Positions 19,696-28,295 are shown, numbered from the stretch's first letter. The stretch: 64,000 nucleotides of DNA from Paenibacillus sp. E222 (GCF_013401555.1 NZ_CP058552.1:4526001-4590000), one strand, 5' to 3'. The notes: generated by a model not told the origin, from the letters alone. Translations and numbers: made by a program.

Positions 19696-19783
19696 GACTT
19701 TATAAAGTTATTTTATAAAGAGGGTTACAAAACGCACTGGATACATTTAGAAAGGATCAATGGAGATACAGGAGGTGAGCGTT

Positions 19784-19900
19784 ATGGTATATATAATTTT
19801 AGCAGCTATCATTTGGATTGGAGCATATGCGGCTTTGAAATTGTCGAGTCAGCCTATAGAAGTGAAGCCCATTCGATCCATTAATGATTTCTTTGAATAA
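19784..19900 (+). CDS. Small single-span membrane protein, 38 residues
   Basis: The start ATG at 19784 follows an excellent AGGAGGTGA with 5-6 base spacing, the best ribosome site in this stretch. The peptide begins MVYIILAAIIWIGAYAALKL, one hydrophobic helix, and then a short polar tail (SSQPIEVKPIRSINDFFE). A longer overlapping frame from 19684 lacks such a site and is not preferred. The function is unknown; single-helix miniproteins often modulate membrane enzymes or transporters. A possible promoter precedes it. Confidence 0.6.
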   Translation: MVYIILAAIIWIGAYAALKLSSQPIEVKPIRSINDFFE

Positions 19901-20103
19901 CTAAAGGAATTTCCATAGATACTTAATAAGTTTTCTTTATAAAGAAAAGTGAACGGACCCTGATGTGACTAAGAGCAGGCAGAAGTGACTGGCAGCAAAT
20001 GTTGTGAATTTAGCAGAATCCCTAAAACAATACTTCATTTGGGGGATTTGTTCTTTTGAATTCTGGTTCGAACATGTTTTCATTCAGAAGCACCCTATGA
20101 ATA

Positions 20104-20137
20104 AACGCCGGCGACCTTAACAGGTGACCGGCGCTTC
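20104..20137 (-). terminator. Terminator of the VOC-family gene
   Basis: GCCGGCGACCT and AGGTGACCGGC form an imperfect GC-rich stem; on the minus strand it lies just after the stop at 20140. Confidence 0.65.
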
Positions 20138-20139
20138 AC

Positions 20140-20541
20140 TTATTTTTTCGGCATTTTACTCTCATCCATGTATAGCAGGTTCCAGCGGTGACCGTCCAGG
20201 TCGGCAAATCCTGCGCCGTACATCCAGCCGTCGCTTTCACTCGGTTTGCCAAAGATGCTTCCTCCGGCAAACTCCACTTTTTGAATAAAGGTATCTATTT
20301 CTTCTCTGCTTTCAGCGCCAATGGAGAATATTACTTCTGCGCTATGGGAAGTATCTGCTGTTTTTGAACCTGTAAATTTCTCAAACGCTGACTCCGGGAA
20401 CAATAGAATCGCTGTTTGACCTATGGAAAGCTTGGCTCTTTCGTTCCCAACGCTCACCGCTTGGAATCCAATTTCATTGAAAAAGGCAGTTGACCTCTCA
20501 ACATCTTTGACCGGCAGGTTAATCCAGATCTCTTGTGGCAT
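20140..20541 (-). CDS. VOC-family (glyoxalase/bleomycin-resistance fold) protein
   Basis: 133 residues. The paired beta-alpha-beta-beta-beta fold is suggested by INLPVKDVERSTAFFNEIGF at the start and GFADLDGHRWNLLYMDE at the end, the latter being the usual metal-side strand of the fold. AGGAGG lies 8-13 bases before the ATG. Members include dioxygenases, glyoxalase-like enzymes and drug-binding proteins; the subfamily closest to this layout is usually annotated as glyoxalase/bleomycin resistance/extradiol dioxygenase without a known substrate. Monocistronic. Confidence 0.82.
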   Translation of the reverse strand: MPQEIWINLPVKDVERSTAFFNEIGFQAVSVGNERAKLSIGQTAILLFPESAFEKFTGSKTADTSHSAEVIFSIGAESREEIDTFIQKVEFAGGSIFGKPSESDGWMYGAGFADLDGHRWNLLYMDESKMPKK

Positions 20542-20662
20542 GGTTATAGCCTCCTAAAATAAAATTAACTAAGCTTAATATACTCTACTTCTGGTAGCAG
20601 ATGCGAATCTTATCAAAGAAATAAATGAATGTTATTATTATGAATATTGAACAAATGGAGGG

Positions 20663-20845
20663 ATGGACATAGATAAGAAGAAGTACTTTATCCTGATGCC
20701 ACCGATGTTAATCATTGGACTGTTTATAATTTACTTTCTTACAGCAAATCAGAGAGCTTATGTATTCTTAGTTCCTATTGTATTTTGGTTGACATACTAT
20801 ATCTGGGTATTTGTTGAAAGAAAACAAGATAAAAAAATAGAATAA
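20663..20845 (+). CDS. Small two-helix membrane protein
   Basis: 60 residues: short charged head MDIDKKKY, two hydrophobic helices (FILMPPMLIIGLFIIYFL and AYVFLVPIVFWLTYYIWVFV) joined by TANQR, and a Lys-rich tail. No family recognised. GGAG is only 2 bases from the ATG, a poor spacing, so the start is uncertain. It lies 26 bases before the GNAT gene, probably in the same transcript. Confidence 0.55.
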   Translation: MDIDKKKYFILMPPMLIIGLFIIYFLTANQRAYVFLVPIVFWLTYYIWVFVERKQDKKIE

Positions 20846-20871
20846 GAAATTATAGGTTGAGAGGTGTTAAA

Positions 20872-21672
20872 ATGTTTTCGCATCGCTTGCTTACTCACGA
20901 TACAATTATTGAATTATTGCCCAACATTAATACAGAACAGAATCTGCTTTTTTATAGTTATTTAACGCAACGTAAGGATAAGGCTCAATATGTTGGTCAA
21001 TTTATGAATAGCCAACTTACAGCTGTATTAGCTTATTTTAGCGAACTATCTTTTCCTGCATTTTCTTTCTTCCGAGTGGAAGATCAGGACATCTTTTTGC
21101 CAGAACTAATTGCTTTTACAAGAGAAACTATCCAACTTGACGAAAGTGCTGTATGTGGCACGATACTCTGTCAACGAGACCTTGAACTTTTTCAATCCTG
21201 CGGACTCATCAAAGGAATTCCTCAGCGTTTTTTAACTATGAAACATCAGGATGAATCGAAACTCCTTGAAGCTCACATTGCAAAAAAGATAAATGAAAAT
21301 GAATATTCTAAGGTAATTGATTTTTTACATAGTGGGGAAATGAGTTTTTTTACAAGGAGTGAGTTAGAGAATTACCCTTTTCTTGGAATTAAGGAAGGGG
21401 AGGATTTCATCGCTGTTGGCGGCTACCATTTTTATGACTCTCAGCTAGTAGAGCTTGGGAACATTGTTACCAGGTTAGATTACAGAGGCAGAGGATTAGC
21501 TAAACGCCTAACAAGTGAATTGACACACCTCGGTAAAAAACGGTCACCAGATGTTTATCTGGGCGTTTTAGCAAATAACGTGCCTGCTGTTCGCTTATAT
21601 AAAGGCTTGGGGTATCAAACAACAATGGAACTTTATATTGTCAATTTTACTTTATTCACAACAAAAATATAA
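20872..21672 (+). CDS. GNAT-family N-acetyltransferase
   Basis: 266 residues from ATG 20872 (GAGAGGTG upstream). The C-terminal 120 residues carry the acetyl-CoA-binding motif A, LDYRGRGLAKRLTSEL (RGRGLA), and motif B LANNVPAVRLYKGLGY. The N-terminal half lacks this motif and looks like a degenerate second GNAT half, the layout of the two-domain FR47-like group. The acceptor is unknown. A short terminator follows. Confidence 0.8.
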   Translation: MFSHRLLTHDTIIELLPNINTEQNLLFYSYLTQRKDKAQYVGQFMNSQLTAVLAYFSELSFPAFSFFRVEDQDIFLPELIAFTRETIQLDESAVCGTILCQRDLELFQSCGLIKGIPQRFLTMKHQDESKLLEAHIAKKINENEYSKVIDFLHSGEMSFFTRSELENYPFLGIKEGEDFIAVGGYHFYDSQLVELGNIVTRLDYRGRGLAKRLTSELTHLGKKRSPDVYLGVLANNVPAVRLYKGLGYQTTMELYIVNFTLFTTKI

Positions 21673-21683
21673 TTCGATGTATA

Positions 21684-21708
21684 GTCGCTACTTTAGCGGC
21701 TTTTTTTG
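21684..21708 (+). terminator. Terminator of the GNAT gene
   Basis: GTCGCTACTTTAGCGGC (one G-U pair) followed by seven T residues. Confidence 0.8.
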
Positions 21709-21818
21709 TTTGATTGGTACAAGAACTAAATTCATTGTAACTTACTCTAAAAAACGAATGAATATTCCCTATCATCTCTATATAGTTCGTAAATAACTGT
21801 GAACAATACGTTAATTCA

Positions 21819-21847
21819 TTGACAATGAGTGATATATTTATTAAAAT
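21819..21847 (+). promoter_or_regulatory. SigA promoter of pbuG
   Basis: TTGACA at 21819-21824, exactly 17 bases, TAAAAT at 21842-21847. Transcription would start near 21854, giving an unusually long leader of about 170 bases before pbuG. Confidence 0.75.
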
Positions 21848-21854
21848 TCGAAAG

Positions 21855-21977
21855 GGCATCAGGGTAAAGCAGATATGAGTATCCTTATCATTGGTTTAGA
21901 ATCTTAGCTTTTTAATCCTAATGACGAATATAGGAGCGGTAATATTACAATCCTATGACGATGATTAGGATTTTTTT
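21855..21977 (+). promoter_or_regulatory. pbuG leader RNA with intrinsic terminator (candidate attenuator)
   Basis: Between the promoter and pbuG lies a long hairpin, AATCCTAAT at 21914-21922 pairing with ATTAGGATT at 21964-21972, with an inner ATAGGA/TCCTAT stem and a self-complementary GTAATATTAC, followed by seven T residues. This is a terminator inside the leader, the layout of a riboswitch or attenuator. The conserved core of the purine riboswitch was looked for and not found, so the sensing part is unidentified. Confidence 0.55.
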
Positions 21978-22025
21978 ATTTTTAGCTTTGGTGAATAATT
22001 TGAAAGTTGGAGGCTGGCTTTAATC

Positions 22026-23324
22026 ATGGACAATTGGTTCAAACTAAAAGAAAGAGGCACGACCGTTTCAACAGAGATCATCGCAGGGATTACAACATTT
22101 TTCACGATGGTATACATCGTAATCGTAAACCCAGGAATACTCAGCAGCACGGGCATGGACTTTAACGGAGTATTCATTGCTACAGTGTTGGCGAGTATTG
22201 TGGCGACGTTGATCATGGGAATCGGGTCCAATTATCCGATCGTTATAGCGCCTGGTATGGGTCTGAATGCATTCTTTGCTTATAGTGTAGTTGCTGGATA
22301 TGGCGTGTCTTGGCAGGTTGCACTGGGAGCGGTATTTATAGCAGGGCTTTTGTTTATTATTTTATCGCTTACTTCATTTCGTTACATGCTGCTTGATGCC
22401 ATTCCTGCGAACCTTAAGCACGCGATAACAGCAGGGATTGGATTGTTTATTACAACGGTAGGCCTGCAAAATTCCGGGATTATTGCTGATTCCGAATCCA
22501 ATTTGATTACGATCGGGAACTTGGCAGAACCTATGACTTACTTGACCATAATCGGATTAATTATCACTGTTGTGCTTATGGCTTACAATGTAAAAGGTTA
22601 TCTGTTCATCGGAATGGTGGTAACAGCGATTCTTGCCTGGATCATGGGGCTGTTTCAAATGCCGGAGTCGATTGTATCCTTGCCACAAGGCCTCACGTCA
22701 ACGGCTTTCCAATTGGATTTGGCAGGCGTATTCTCTAATGGTTTGTATACCATCATATTTACGTTCCTGTTGATTACGCTGTTTGATACGACGGGGACGA
22801 TGCTCGGCGTTGCTGAACAAGCAGGGCTGCTGAAGGAAGGTAAATTTCCGCGCTCACGCGGCGCCCTATTGGCAGATGCCGTTGGGACTACCACTGGCGC
22901 TTTGCTTGGAACGAGCCCAACATCGGCTTATATCGAGTCCAGCACAGGGGTGGCTGCAGGAGGAAGAACAGGACTGACGGCGGTAACGGTAAGTGTACTA
23001 CTTGCTCTTACTTTGTTCTTTACACCAATCGTAAGTGTCATATCAGGTATCCCGGCGATCACTTCTCCGGCACTGATTATTGTTGGTTACTTTATGATTA
23101 GCGTAATCAGCAAAATCAATTGGAAGGATCTCGAAGAAACATTTCCTGCCTTTTTGATTATCATCCTTACTCCGTTGACGCACAGTATTGCGACAGGCAT
23201 CGGTGTTGGCTTCATTTTCTATCCGGTACTCAAGCTGCTTCGCGGAAAGGGCAAGGATGTTCATCCGATATTCTACATTTTTGCGGTATTGTTCTTCATC
23301 CAGCTTGTATTCCTGGACCACTAA
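22026..23324 (+). CDS. pbuG: AzgA-type guanine/hypoxanthine permease
   Basis: 432 residues, 12-14 membrane helices. AzgA-type NCS2 signatures: TEIIAGITTFFTMVYIVIVNP at the N-terminus, PGMGLNAFFAY, LFDTTGTMLG and GTSPTSAYIESSTGVAAGG. Members are proton-driven importers of adenine, guanine or hypoxanthine. GGAGG precedes the start by about 12 bases. It complements the nucleoside operon at 6149-10995 but is a separate transcription unit with its own long leader. Confidence 0.92.
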   Translation: MDNWFKLKERGTTVSTEIIAGITTFFTMVYIVIVNPGILSSTGMDFNGVFIATVLASIVATLIMGIGSNYPIVIAPGMGLNAFFAYSVVAGYGVSWQVALGAVFIAGLLFIILSLTSFRYMLLDAIPANLKHAITAGIGLFITTVGLQNSGIIADSESNLITIGNLAEPMTYLTIIGLIITVVLMAYNVKGYLFIGMVVTAILAWIMGLFQMPESIVSLPQGLTSTAFQLDLAGVFSNGLYTIIFTFLLITLFDTTGTMLGVAEQAGLLKEGKFPRSRGALLADAVGTTTGALLGTSPTSAYIESSTGVAAGGRTGLTAVTVSVLLALTLFFTPIVSVISGIPAITSPALIIVGYFMISVISKINWKDLEETFPAFLIIILTPLTHSIATGIGVGFIFYPVLKLLRGKGKDVHPIFYIFAVLFFIQLVFLDH

Positions 23325-23340
23325 GAAACGGTTTAATCAC

Positions 23341-23381
23341 AAAAAGGAGAACTGCTTATATAAAGGCAGCTCTCCTTTTTT
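23341..23381. terminator. Bidirectional terminator between pbuG and the MerR gene
   Basis: AAAAAGGAGA and TCTCCTTTTT flank GCT/AGC-type inner pairs; T-runs are present on both strands, serving the two converging genes. Confidence 0.85.
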
Positions 23382-23397
23382 ATATGAAACCCTCTTT

Positions 23398-24150
23398 TCA
23401 ATCCTGTAGAGAAGAATTATTCTTCGTATTTAATACCTCAAATGCTTCCTTTAAAAAATCCATGGTATGCTTAGGCACCAACGCCTCATAGGGTTTTACG
23501 CTTTTATTCAGTTCTTCGTTATTTACCTCGTCATTGAACATGAGATTACGTAATGGAGTATCTGCACATATGCCATGCAACTGCTGCTGTATGATAGGAT
23601 GATCTGGTGTAAGATCATTTACGATAGCCCGATGGACAAGCAATAACAAATTGTAAAATCGTCCATCCATATGGGTTTGCTTAGAGATATCCTCTGGAAA
23701 CACCTGATCAATAATATCTATAGAGACATACTTTTGAAGCAGCTTTTTTTGAGCCTCCTCAACACGCATGGAATTCATAAGTAACATGAGTATTTCAGAG
23801 TTTGATTCATTGAGTTGATCTTGCTCGGTTAACAATTGGACTCGTTCAATGAGTGCTAAAGAACAATCAATGGCTTCCCTCCGCTGTCGAAGTAATTGTT
23901 CTTGAACTCTAATGATTTCATGGAAAGAATATTTCGGATTTTCCAAACAGACTTTAATCTCGTTTAAGGAAAGACCTAGACTTTGCAATAGTTGGATTTC
24001 ATGAAGCCTTTTAAAGTCCGCATCCACATATATATAATGATCTTTTTCATTTTTCTGTGAGGGGACTAATATTCCAAGTTGTCGATAATGTCGTAAGGTA
24101 CGAACCGTCGTATCTGCCAGCTTTGCAAATTTACTTGCCGTTAATCTCAT
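23398..24150 (-). CDS. MerR-family transcriptional regulator
   Basis: 250 residues. N-terminal MerR HTH with wing: RLTASKFAKLADTTVRTLRHYRQLGIL, then the dimer helix start LHEIQLLQSLGLSLNEIK and a coiled coil about residues 75-120. No CXC or Cys pair for metals was seen, and residues 130-250 form a separate helical domain, so a drug- or small-molecule-sensing role is more likely than metal sensing. It lies 22 bases behind the CPBP gene, and the shared promoter has the 19-base spacer typical of MerR targets. Confidence 0.85.
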   Translation of the reverse strand: MRLTASKFAKLADTTVRTLRHYRQLGILVPSQKNEKDHYIYVDADFKRLHEIQLLQSLGLSLNEIKVCLENPKYSFHEIIRVQEQLLRQRREAIDCSLALIERVQLLTEQDQLNESNSEILMLLMNSMRVEEAQKKLLQKYVSIDIIDQVFPEDISKQTHMDGRFYNLLLLVHRAIVNDLTPDHPIIQQQLHGICADTPLRNLMFNDEVNNEELNKSVKPYEALVPKHTMDFLKEAFEVLNTKNNSSLQD

Positions 24151-24172
24151 CTAAAATTCCTCTTTTCCAAAA

Positions 24173-24784
24173 TCATTTCTTGTATTTTTTCGCCAGAATC
24201 ATTCCAATACAGGTATTATAAATCCCATGGGCAAGCATTGACGGGATTAACGAGCCGGTAAAATAAAAGAGTAGTGCAAAAATCAAACCATTTACAAATA
24301 CACCTGTGAGGATACCAGTGGCTCCTTTATATTGGGGAACATGTATTACCCAAAATAGAAAAGTGCTTATTAGGATAACGAGCCAATCCACAATTATAGA
24401 GTATCCAATACATAATCCGATCAGGACACCTCTAAAAAAGAATTCTTCAAACACCCCACCACCTATTGCAGATAAAGCTATACCACTTGGTTGGATCATT
24501 ATTTTTTTGATCAGATCTGATCCCTCGGTTTTGGGGAGTTCTGTTCTGGTTTTGATGAATGCAACTAGAACAATAGTTGTTATAACCAAACTAGAAATAA
24601 GACCAATGAGTACTGCGGATAAAATACTAATCTCGTTTGGTATAAATAGGTCAGCTATAAATGGTAACATATCTCCCCGTTTGAATATCCAAATAAAAAC
24701 CAATCCGATAAAAAGAAATGATGTTAGCGTTAGTGATGCTCTCAACAGTATTTTGTACTGTTCCTTTGCCGTGGTGTCAGTCAT
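24173..24784 (-). CDS. CPBP (Abi/CAAX) intramembrane protease-like protein
   Basis: 203 residues, about six membrane helices. Motif 1 is GGGVFEEFFFRGVLIGL (the EExxxR glutamates of CPBP glutamic proteases); motif 2 (FWVIHVP) and motif 3 (HGIYNTCIG) are also present, so the active site seems intact. Family roles include prenyl-protein processing, bacteriocin self-immunity and sigma-factor release. AAAGGAG precedes the start. It is first in a two-gene operon with the MerR regulator. Confidence 0.86.
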   Translation of the reverse strand: MTDTTAKEQYKILLRASLTLTSFLFIGLVFIWIFKRGDMLPFIADLFIPNEISILSAVLIGLISSLVITTIVLVAFIKTRTELPKTEGSDLIKKIMIQPSGIALSAIGGGVFEEFFFRGVLIGLCIGYSIIVDWLVILISTFLFWVIHVPQYKGATGILTGVFVNGLIFALLFYFTGSLIPSMLAHGIYNTCIGMILAKKYKK

Positions 24785-24813
24785 AATTAAACTCCTTTTA
24801 TCTGTTTTTTTTC

Positions 24814-24844
24814 ATTATAGATTGTGACGTAGCGTCCCCCGCAA
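24814..24844 (-). promoter_or_regulatory. MerR-type promoter with 19-base spacer and operator dyad
   Basis: On the minus strand TTGCGG (24844-24839), 19 bases, TATAAT (24819-24814). The spacer holds the dyad GACG-N3-CGTC at 24826-24836, close to the centre. MerR-family activators characteristically untwist promoters with 19-20 base spacers carrying such a dyad. It drives the CPBP-MerR operon, pointing to autoregulation. Confidence 0.75.
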
Positions 24845-25009
24845 CATTTGCTTTTTGTTTAAAAAAACAAAGTTCCTGTCCCAAATGGAGGGCAAAACTT
24901 GGGGTCATAACTGATTAGGTGTAAAAAATAATGAATATAATTATGCTTACGGGCAATTCTAACCTCTAGAAATGAATGAAGAAGTATCCAGGATGAGGAG
25001 GGGATAGTT

Positions 25010-25549
25010 ATGACCTACACGCCAGCTTTATTGATCATAGATATACAGATCGGATCATTTATGGATCCTCTCTTTATACATAACAGTGAAAAATTATTAG
25101 ATAATATCAAACAACTTATTACGTGGGCCCACATAAGTAAGATTCCAGTCATACTTACGCAGCATAATGGGAAATTAGGGACGCTTACCTCAAAAAATTC
25201 CTCAGGGTGGAGTCTTCATCCCGCCTTACCCTTGATCGCTCAAGATGTGAAAATTGAAAAGAACTTTCCAGATTCATTTCAAGATACCACCCTTGAATCC
25301 CATTTAACTCATCTAGGGGTTAATCAACTGGTTGTCGCGGGAATTCAGACTGAGATATGTGTTGATGCGACATGTCGTAGAGCATTTAGCTTGGGATATG
25401 ACGTTATTTTAGCAAAAGATGCTCACAGTACCGCGGACTCTTCCGTTTTAATTGCAGATCAAATCATTACACATCATAATATTCTTCTACAAAACTGGTT
25501 TGTTTCTTTAAGCGATACCCAGGATATCATAATGTCGGTTTCAAGATAA
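25010..25549 (+). CDS. Isochorismatase-like cysteine hydrolase
   Basis: 179 residues. The catalytic triad of the family is visible: Asp11 (LLIIDIQ), Lys84 (IEKNFPDSF) and Cys117 (GIQTEICVDATCRRAF, with the usual cis-peptide region just before). Members hydrolyse isochorismate, nicotinamide, N-carbamoyl compounds or ureido groups; the substrate cannot be chosen here. GAGGAGGGG lies upstream of the ATG. It is not clearly in an operon. Confidence 0.86.
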   Translation: MTYTPALLIIDIQIGSFMDPLFIHNSEKLLDNIKQLITWAHISKIPVILTQHNGKLGTLTSKNSSGWSLHPALPLIAQDVKIEKNFPDSFQDTTLESHLTHLGVNQLVVAGIQTEICVDATCRRAFSLGYDVILAKDAHSTADSSVLIADQIITHHNILLQNWFVSLSDTQDIIMSVSR

Positions 25550-25550
25550 A

Positions 25551-25656
25551 CAAGGAATCAACCCGGTCTCTGGATGTCCAATTAAATAAAAGTGACTTGA
25601 AAAGAATTGAAGCCGAAATTCCGGAGAATGAAAAAGCAGGTGGGAGTTTTCCGTAG
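25551..25656 (+). pseudogene. 3' remnant of an aldo/keto reductase gene
   Basis: Immediately after the hydrolase stop, a frame ending at the TAG of 25654-25656 reads LDVQLNKSDLKRIEAE, then IPENEKAGGSFP. This is the C-terminal pattern of aldo/keto reductases (xxVxLTxxDLxxIxxxxP...GxRY). No start codon, Rossmann/TIM barrel or catalytic Tyr precedes it, so only about 30 codons remain. It may mark a deletion junction. Confidence 0.55.
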
Positions 25657-25707
25657 ATAAATTTTAAAAATGGTGTTGTGGTCCGTCCATAAGTTAATAG
25701 ATAATTC

Positions 25708-25745
25708 AAGACCTTGAGGGTGCTAAACTCTCAAGGTCTTTCTTA
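25708..25745 (+). terminator. Terminator after the hydrolase/reductase remnant
   Basis: AAGACCTTGAG pairs with CTCAAGGTCTT (loop about 11 bases), followed by TCTTATTTT. Confidence 0.82.
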
Positions 25746-25901
25746 TTTTCTCTCTCCCAGCATCGAATGAATAAAAACCACGCTGAAATCGATCCATAAT
25801 TTACAAGTTTACTAGAAACTTTTTCCTGAATCTAGCGTCTATACTATGACTTTTTGAGAGTATAACAATTACTTGGGAGCAGAAGGAGATAAAGACAACG
25901 C

Positions 25902-28202
25902 ATGAATATGAAAAAGAAATTATCCATTTTTACCGCTTTAGCCGTTTTACAAGCATTTGCAGTCGGTTCAGTGAATGCGCAGTCAGCACCGCAGGATGAC
26001 ACATCGTCAGTAAATACGGCCAAAGTAGAATCGGTTGAGGTATTAAAGCAGGAGCAGCCGATTGCTGAGCGTGAAGTAAAGACAGGGAGCAGTAATGCAT
26101 CTGCCATTACACCGTCTTCTGAAGGGAAGAAAACTGAAAATCCAACAGACACTGAGGCAACACGTACAACAGATATCGAGAAACCCGCTATAGATGGGGG
26201 AGAGACGACTACAAACGAAACAAGCACGAAACCTGTAACTCAAGAGGGAACTCCTGAGGATGCTGAAACGCCAGCTACGCCTGCTCAAATAGAGCAGCCA
26301 TCCATTGATGGAAATTCTGCTGTAGCAGCAGGCGGCAATCTGACGTTGTACATGAATAGTAACAAGATGGAGCAGGATGGGAAAACGTATCTGGCTGGCC
26401 AGCCAATGACTGTAAAAAACGGCGTATCCTATGTTGCGATCCGTGCACTGGTGGACCGTGTGGGATACGGGGTCAAATACGATAACAAGACCAAAGAAAC
26501 GATCATCATTAGTGGTGATAATGAGCTCCGATTCAAAACCAACAGCACGGTCTATACCGTAAATGGAGAGTCCAGAACGATGAAAGGCCCTGCTTATCAG
26601 CAAAAAAATACGTTCATGGTGCCGTTAACTTCCATTACTCAAGCTCTGAACATCACCTATAAAGTGAATCAGTCGGCTAAAACGGTTGTGCTGAATCTCA
26701 ATACTAAACCCGTTGCAAGCTTTGTGATTACACAAAAGGAAATTTTTGCTGGCGATAAGGTGGACTATGTGACTTCTTCCAGTTCTCCAAATGGCTTGGA
26801 TATCCTAGACGAACGCTGGACAGGTCGTCAGGATTCGTTTGATCAAGCGGGTACATATACGATTTCATATCAAGTACAGGATTCAAACGGCCAATGGAGC
26901 GATCCCTATTCGATGACGATTCAAGTTTTGAGTCCTAATCTTCCTCCTGTAGCCATGTTCACCACAGACAAGGAACAGTATAAAATGGGTGAGAAAATAA
27001 CATACATCGACCAAAGTACAGATGATGAAAACAGTATTGATAAAACGGTATGGGAGAATAATTCGCTGGCTTTCTTTGAACCCGGTCCAAAAACGGTGAC
27101 ACTCACCGTTACTGACAATCACGGCGCGACGAACACGTACTCCAAAGTTATAACTATAACCAATGAGACATTATATTCATTTTCCGATTTCAATTTACTC
27201 TTCACGCCGGTAGGACAGAAATTTACCTTTAACGGTGGCGAAGTAACTTCCATGGAAAAAGTGTCTTATACGTACACGGATGAGCCAAGTTTGTTGATCC
27301 GCAGCAACAGTCCGGAAACGGTTAATACGGAAGGAATCGTGTATAAAGAATCATCTTCAGGGCAGACCCGTTTCATGATTCACCACGTGAACAATACGGG
27401 AAAAAGAGTGAAGATGTATGTAATTGCAACAAATAACAACCTAAATCCGGCAGTATTCGAACAACAAAATATGGGCTTTGCTGGGCCTACACCGTATGCT
27501 ACCGTAGCTGGGAAATTGTCGATTGATAAATGGTTCAAGTCAATTCAGACCCGGGCGGATCAAAAGAAAGAAGTTATTCAACCTGGAGAAAGCAAACTGA
27601 TTTTGACCGAACTAAATAAAACTCCAATCAAAGAAGGACAAGTGATCTCACTCTATTCGGATGCTTATAGTGATTATACCCTTGACTATAACGTTATCCT
27701 GGTCGAAGAAAATAAAGATCCGTTCGAGACTTTACCAATGCTGCCTGTGCTTGATCGTGACGGTGTGCACAACCGTGGAACGTATCCGAATGCGACTCGT
27801 ATCATTACGTATGATCAGCTAGTGGGAGCCGAACCTGCTCGTCTGCCACTGGGTGATAACGCAAGCGATCCCAATCTGGTTGGAACAGATCCAATGGCTT
27901 ACACAGACGCATCCAACGCGGGTAATTTTGGCGTATTGTACAAAATCACGCTGAATAATGTGGCTCCGCGTACGTTAATCTCATTTAACCCTCGTGGAGG
28001 GAAGTACTCAGGAGTGGCTCTAGTAAACAATCAGGTTGTATCCATTGCCGATGGTAACGTTGCTGTTAGCAATTCAAGTGAACAAAGCGTTCTTTACCGC
28101 ACAGGGGCATATGGAGAGAGCGTAACGATTCTTTTCTCTGCCGCGCCAGGAAGCAACCTGCCGGTTAATCTACTCTTTACACCGCTCCCATCGGAGAAGT
28201 GA
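25902..28202 (+). CDS. Secreted surface protein with copper-amine-oxidase-N and PKD domains
   Basis: 766 residues with a Sec signal peptide (MNMKKKLSIFTALAVLQAFA, cleavage near VNAQS). Residues about 30-145 are a Thr/Glu/Pro-rich low-complexity spacer; 150-265 are a copper amine oxidase N-terminal-like domain (KTYLAGQPMTVKNGVSYVAI, then VPLTSITQAL), a wall-associated module that does not make it an oxidase; 270-350 and 352-430 are PKD-type beta-sandwiches (AGTYTISYQVQDSNGQW; TVTLTVTDNHGATNTYS). The 330 C-terminal residues are unrecognised. No sortase or SLH anchor was seen. It stands alone, ended by a perfect hairpin. Confidence 0.78.
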   Translation: MNMKKKLSIFTALAVLQAFAVGSVNAQSAPQDDTSSVNTAKVESVEVLKQEQPIAEREVKTGSSNASAITPSSEGKKTENPTDTEATRTTDIEKPAIDGGETTTNETSTKPVTQEGTPEDAETPATPAQIEQPSIDGNSAVAAGGNLTLYMNSNKMEQDGKTYLAGQPMTVKNGVSYVAIRALVDRVGYGVKYDNKTKETIIISGDNELRFKTNSTVYTVNGESRTMKGPAYQQKNTFMVPLTSITQALNITYKVNQSAKTVVLNLNTKPVASFVITQKEIFAGDKVDYVTSSSSPNGLDILDERWTGRQDSFDQAGTYTISYQVQDSNGQWSDPYSMTIQVLSPNLPPVAMFTTDKEQYKMGEKITYIDQSTDDENSIDKTVWENNSLAFFEPGPKTVTLTVTDNHGATNTYSKVITITNETLYSFSDFNLLFTPVGQKFTFNGGEVTSMEKVSYTYTDEPSLLIRSNSPETVNTEGIVYKESSSGQTRFMIHHVNNTGKRVKMYVIATNNNLNPAVFEQQNMGFAGPTPYATVAGKLSIDKWFKSIQTRADQKKEVIQPGESKLILTELNKTPIKEGQVISLYSDAYSDYTLDYNVILVEENKDPFETLPMLPVLDRDGVHNRGTYPNATRIITYDQLVGAEPARLPLGDNASDPNLVGTDPMAYTDASNAGNFGVLYKITLNNVAPRTLISFNPRGGKYSGVALVNNQVVSIADGNVAVSNSSEQSVLYRTGAYGESVTILFSAAPGSNLPVNLLFTPLPSEK

Positions 28203-28264
28203 TGAAGTTGTTTCACATAAGCTAGAGCGGGAACGAATGATTTGGCTGGTGTGTTAATGATCGA

Positions 28265-28295
28265 AAGAAGGGACTCCATATGGAGTCCCTTCTTA
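28265..28295 (+). terminator. Terminator of the surface-protein gene
   Basis: Perfect palindrome: AAGAAGGGACTCC joined by ATAT to GGAGTCCCTTCTT; the T-tract is minimal. Confidence 0.72.

Noticed and set aside
19684..19884. 66-codon frame overlapping the small membrane protein
   Set aside because: No ribosome site and a sequence without protein-like features; the overlapping 38-residue frame is better supported.
19932..19949. Palindrome TTTTCTTTATAAAGAAAA
   Set aside because: Pure AT dyad without T-run or neighbouring gene context; likely chance in AT-rich spacer.
21855..21913. Purine riboswitch upstream of pbuG
   Set aside because: The conserved three-way-junction bases and loop pairs of the family were looked for and not found; only the terminator-like hairpin is clear.
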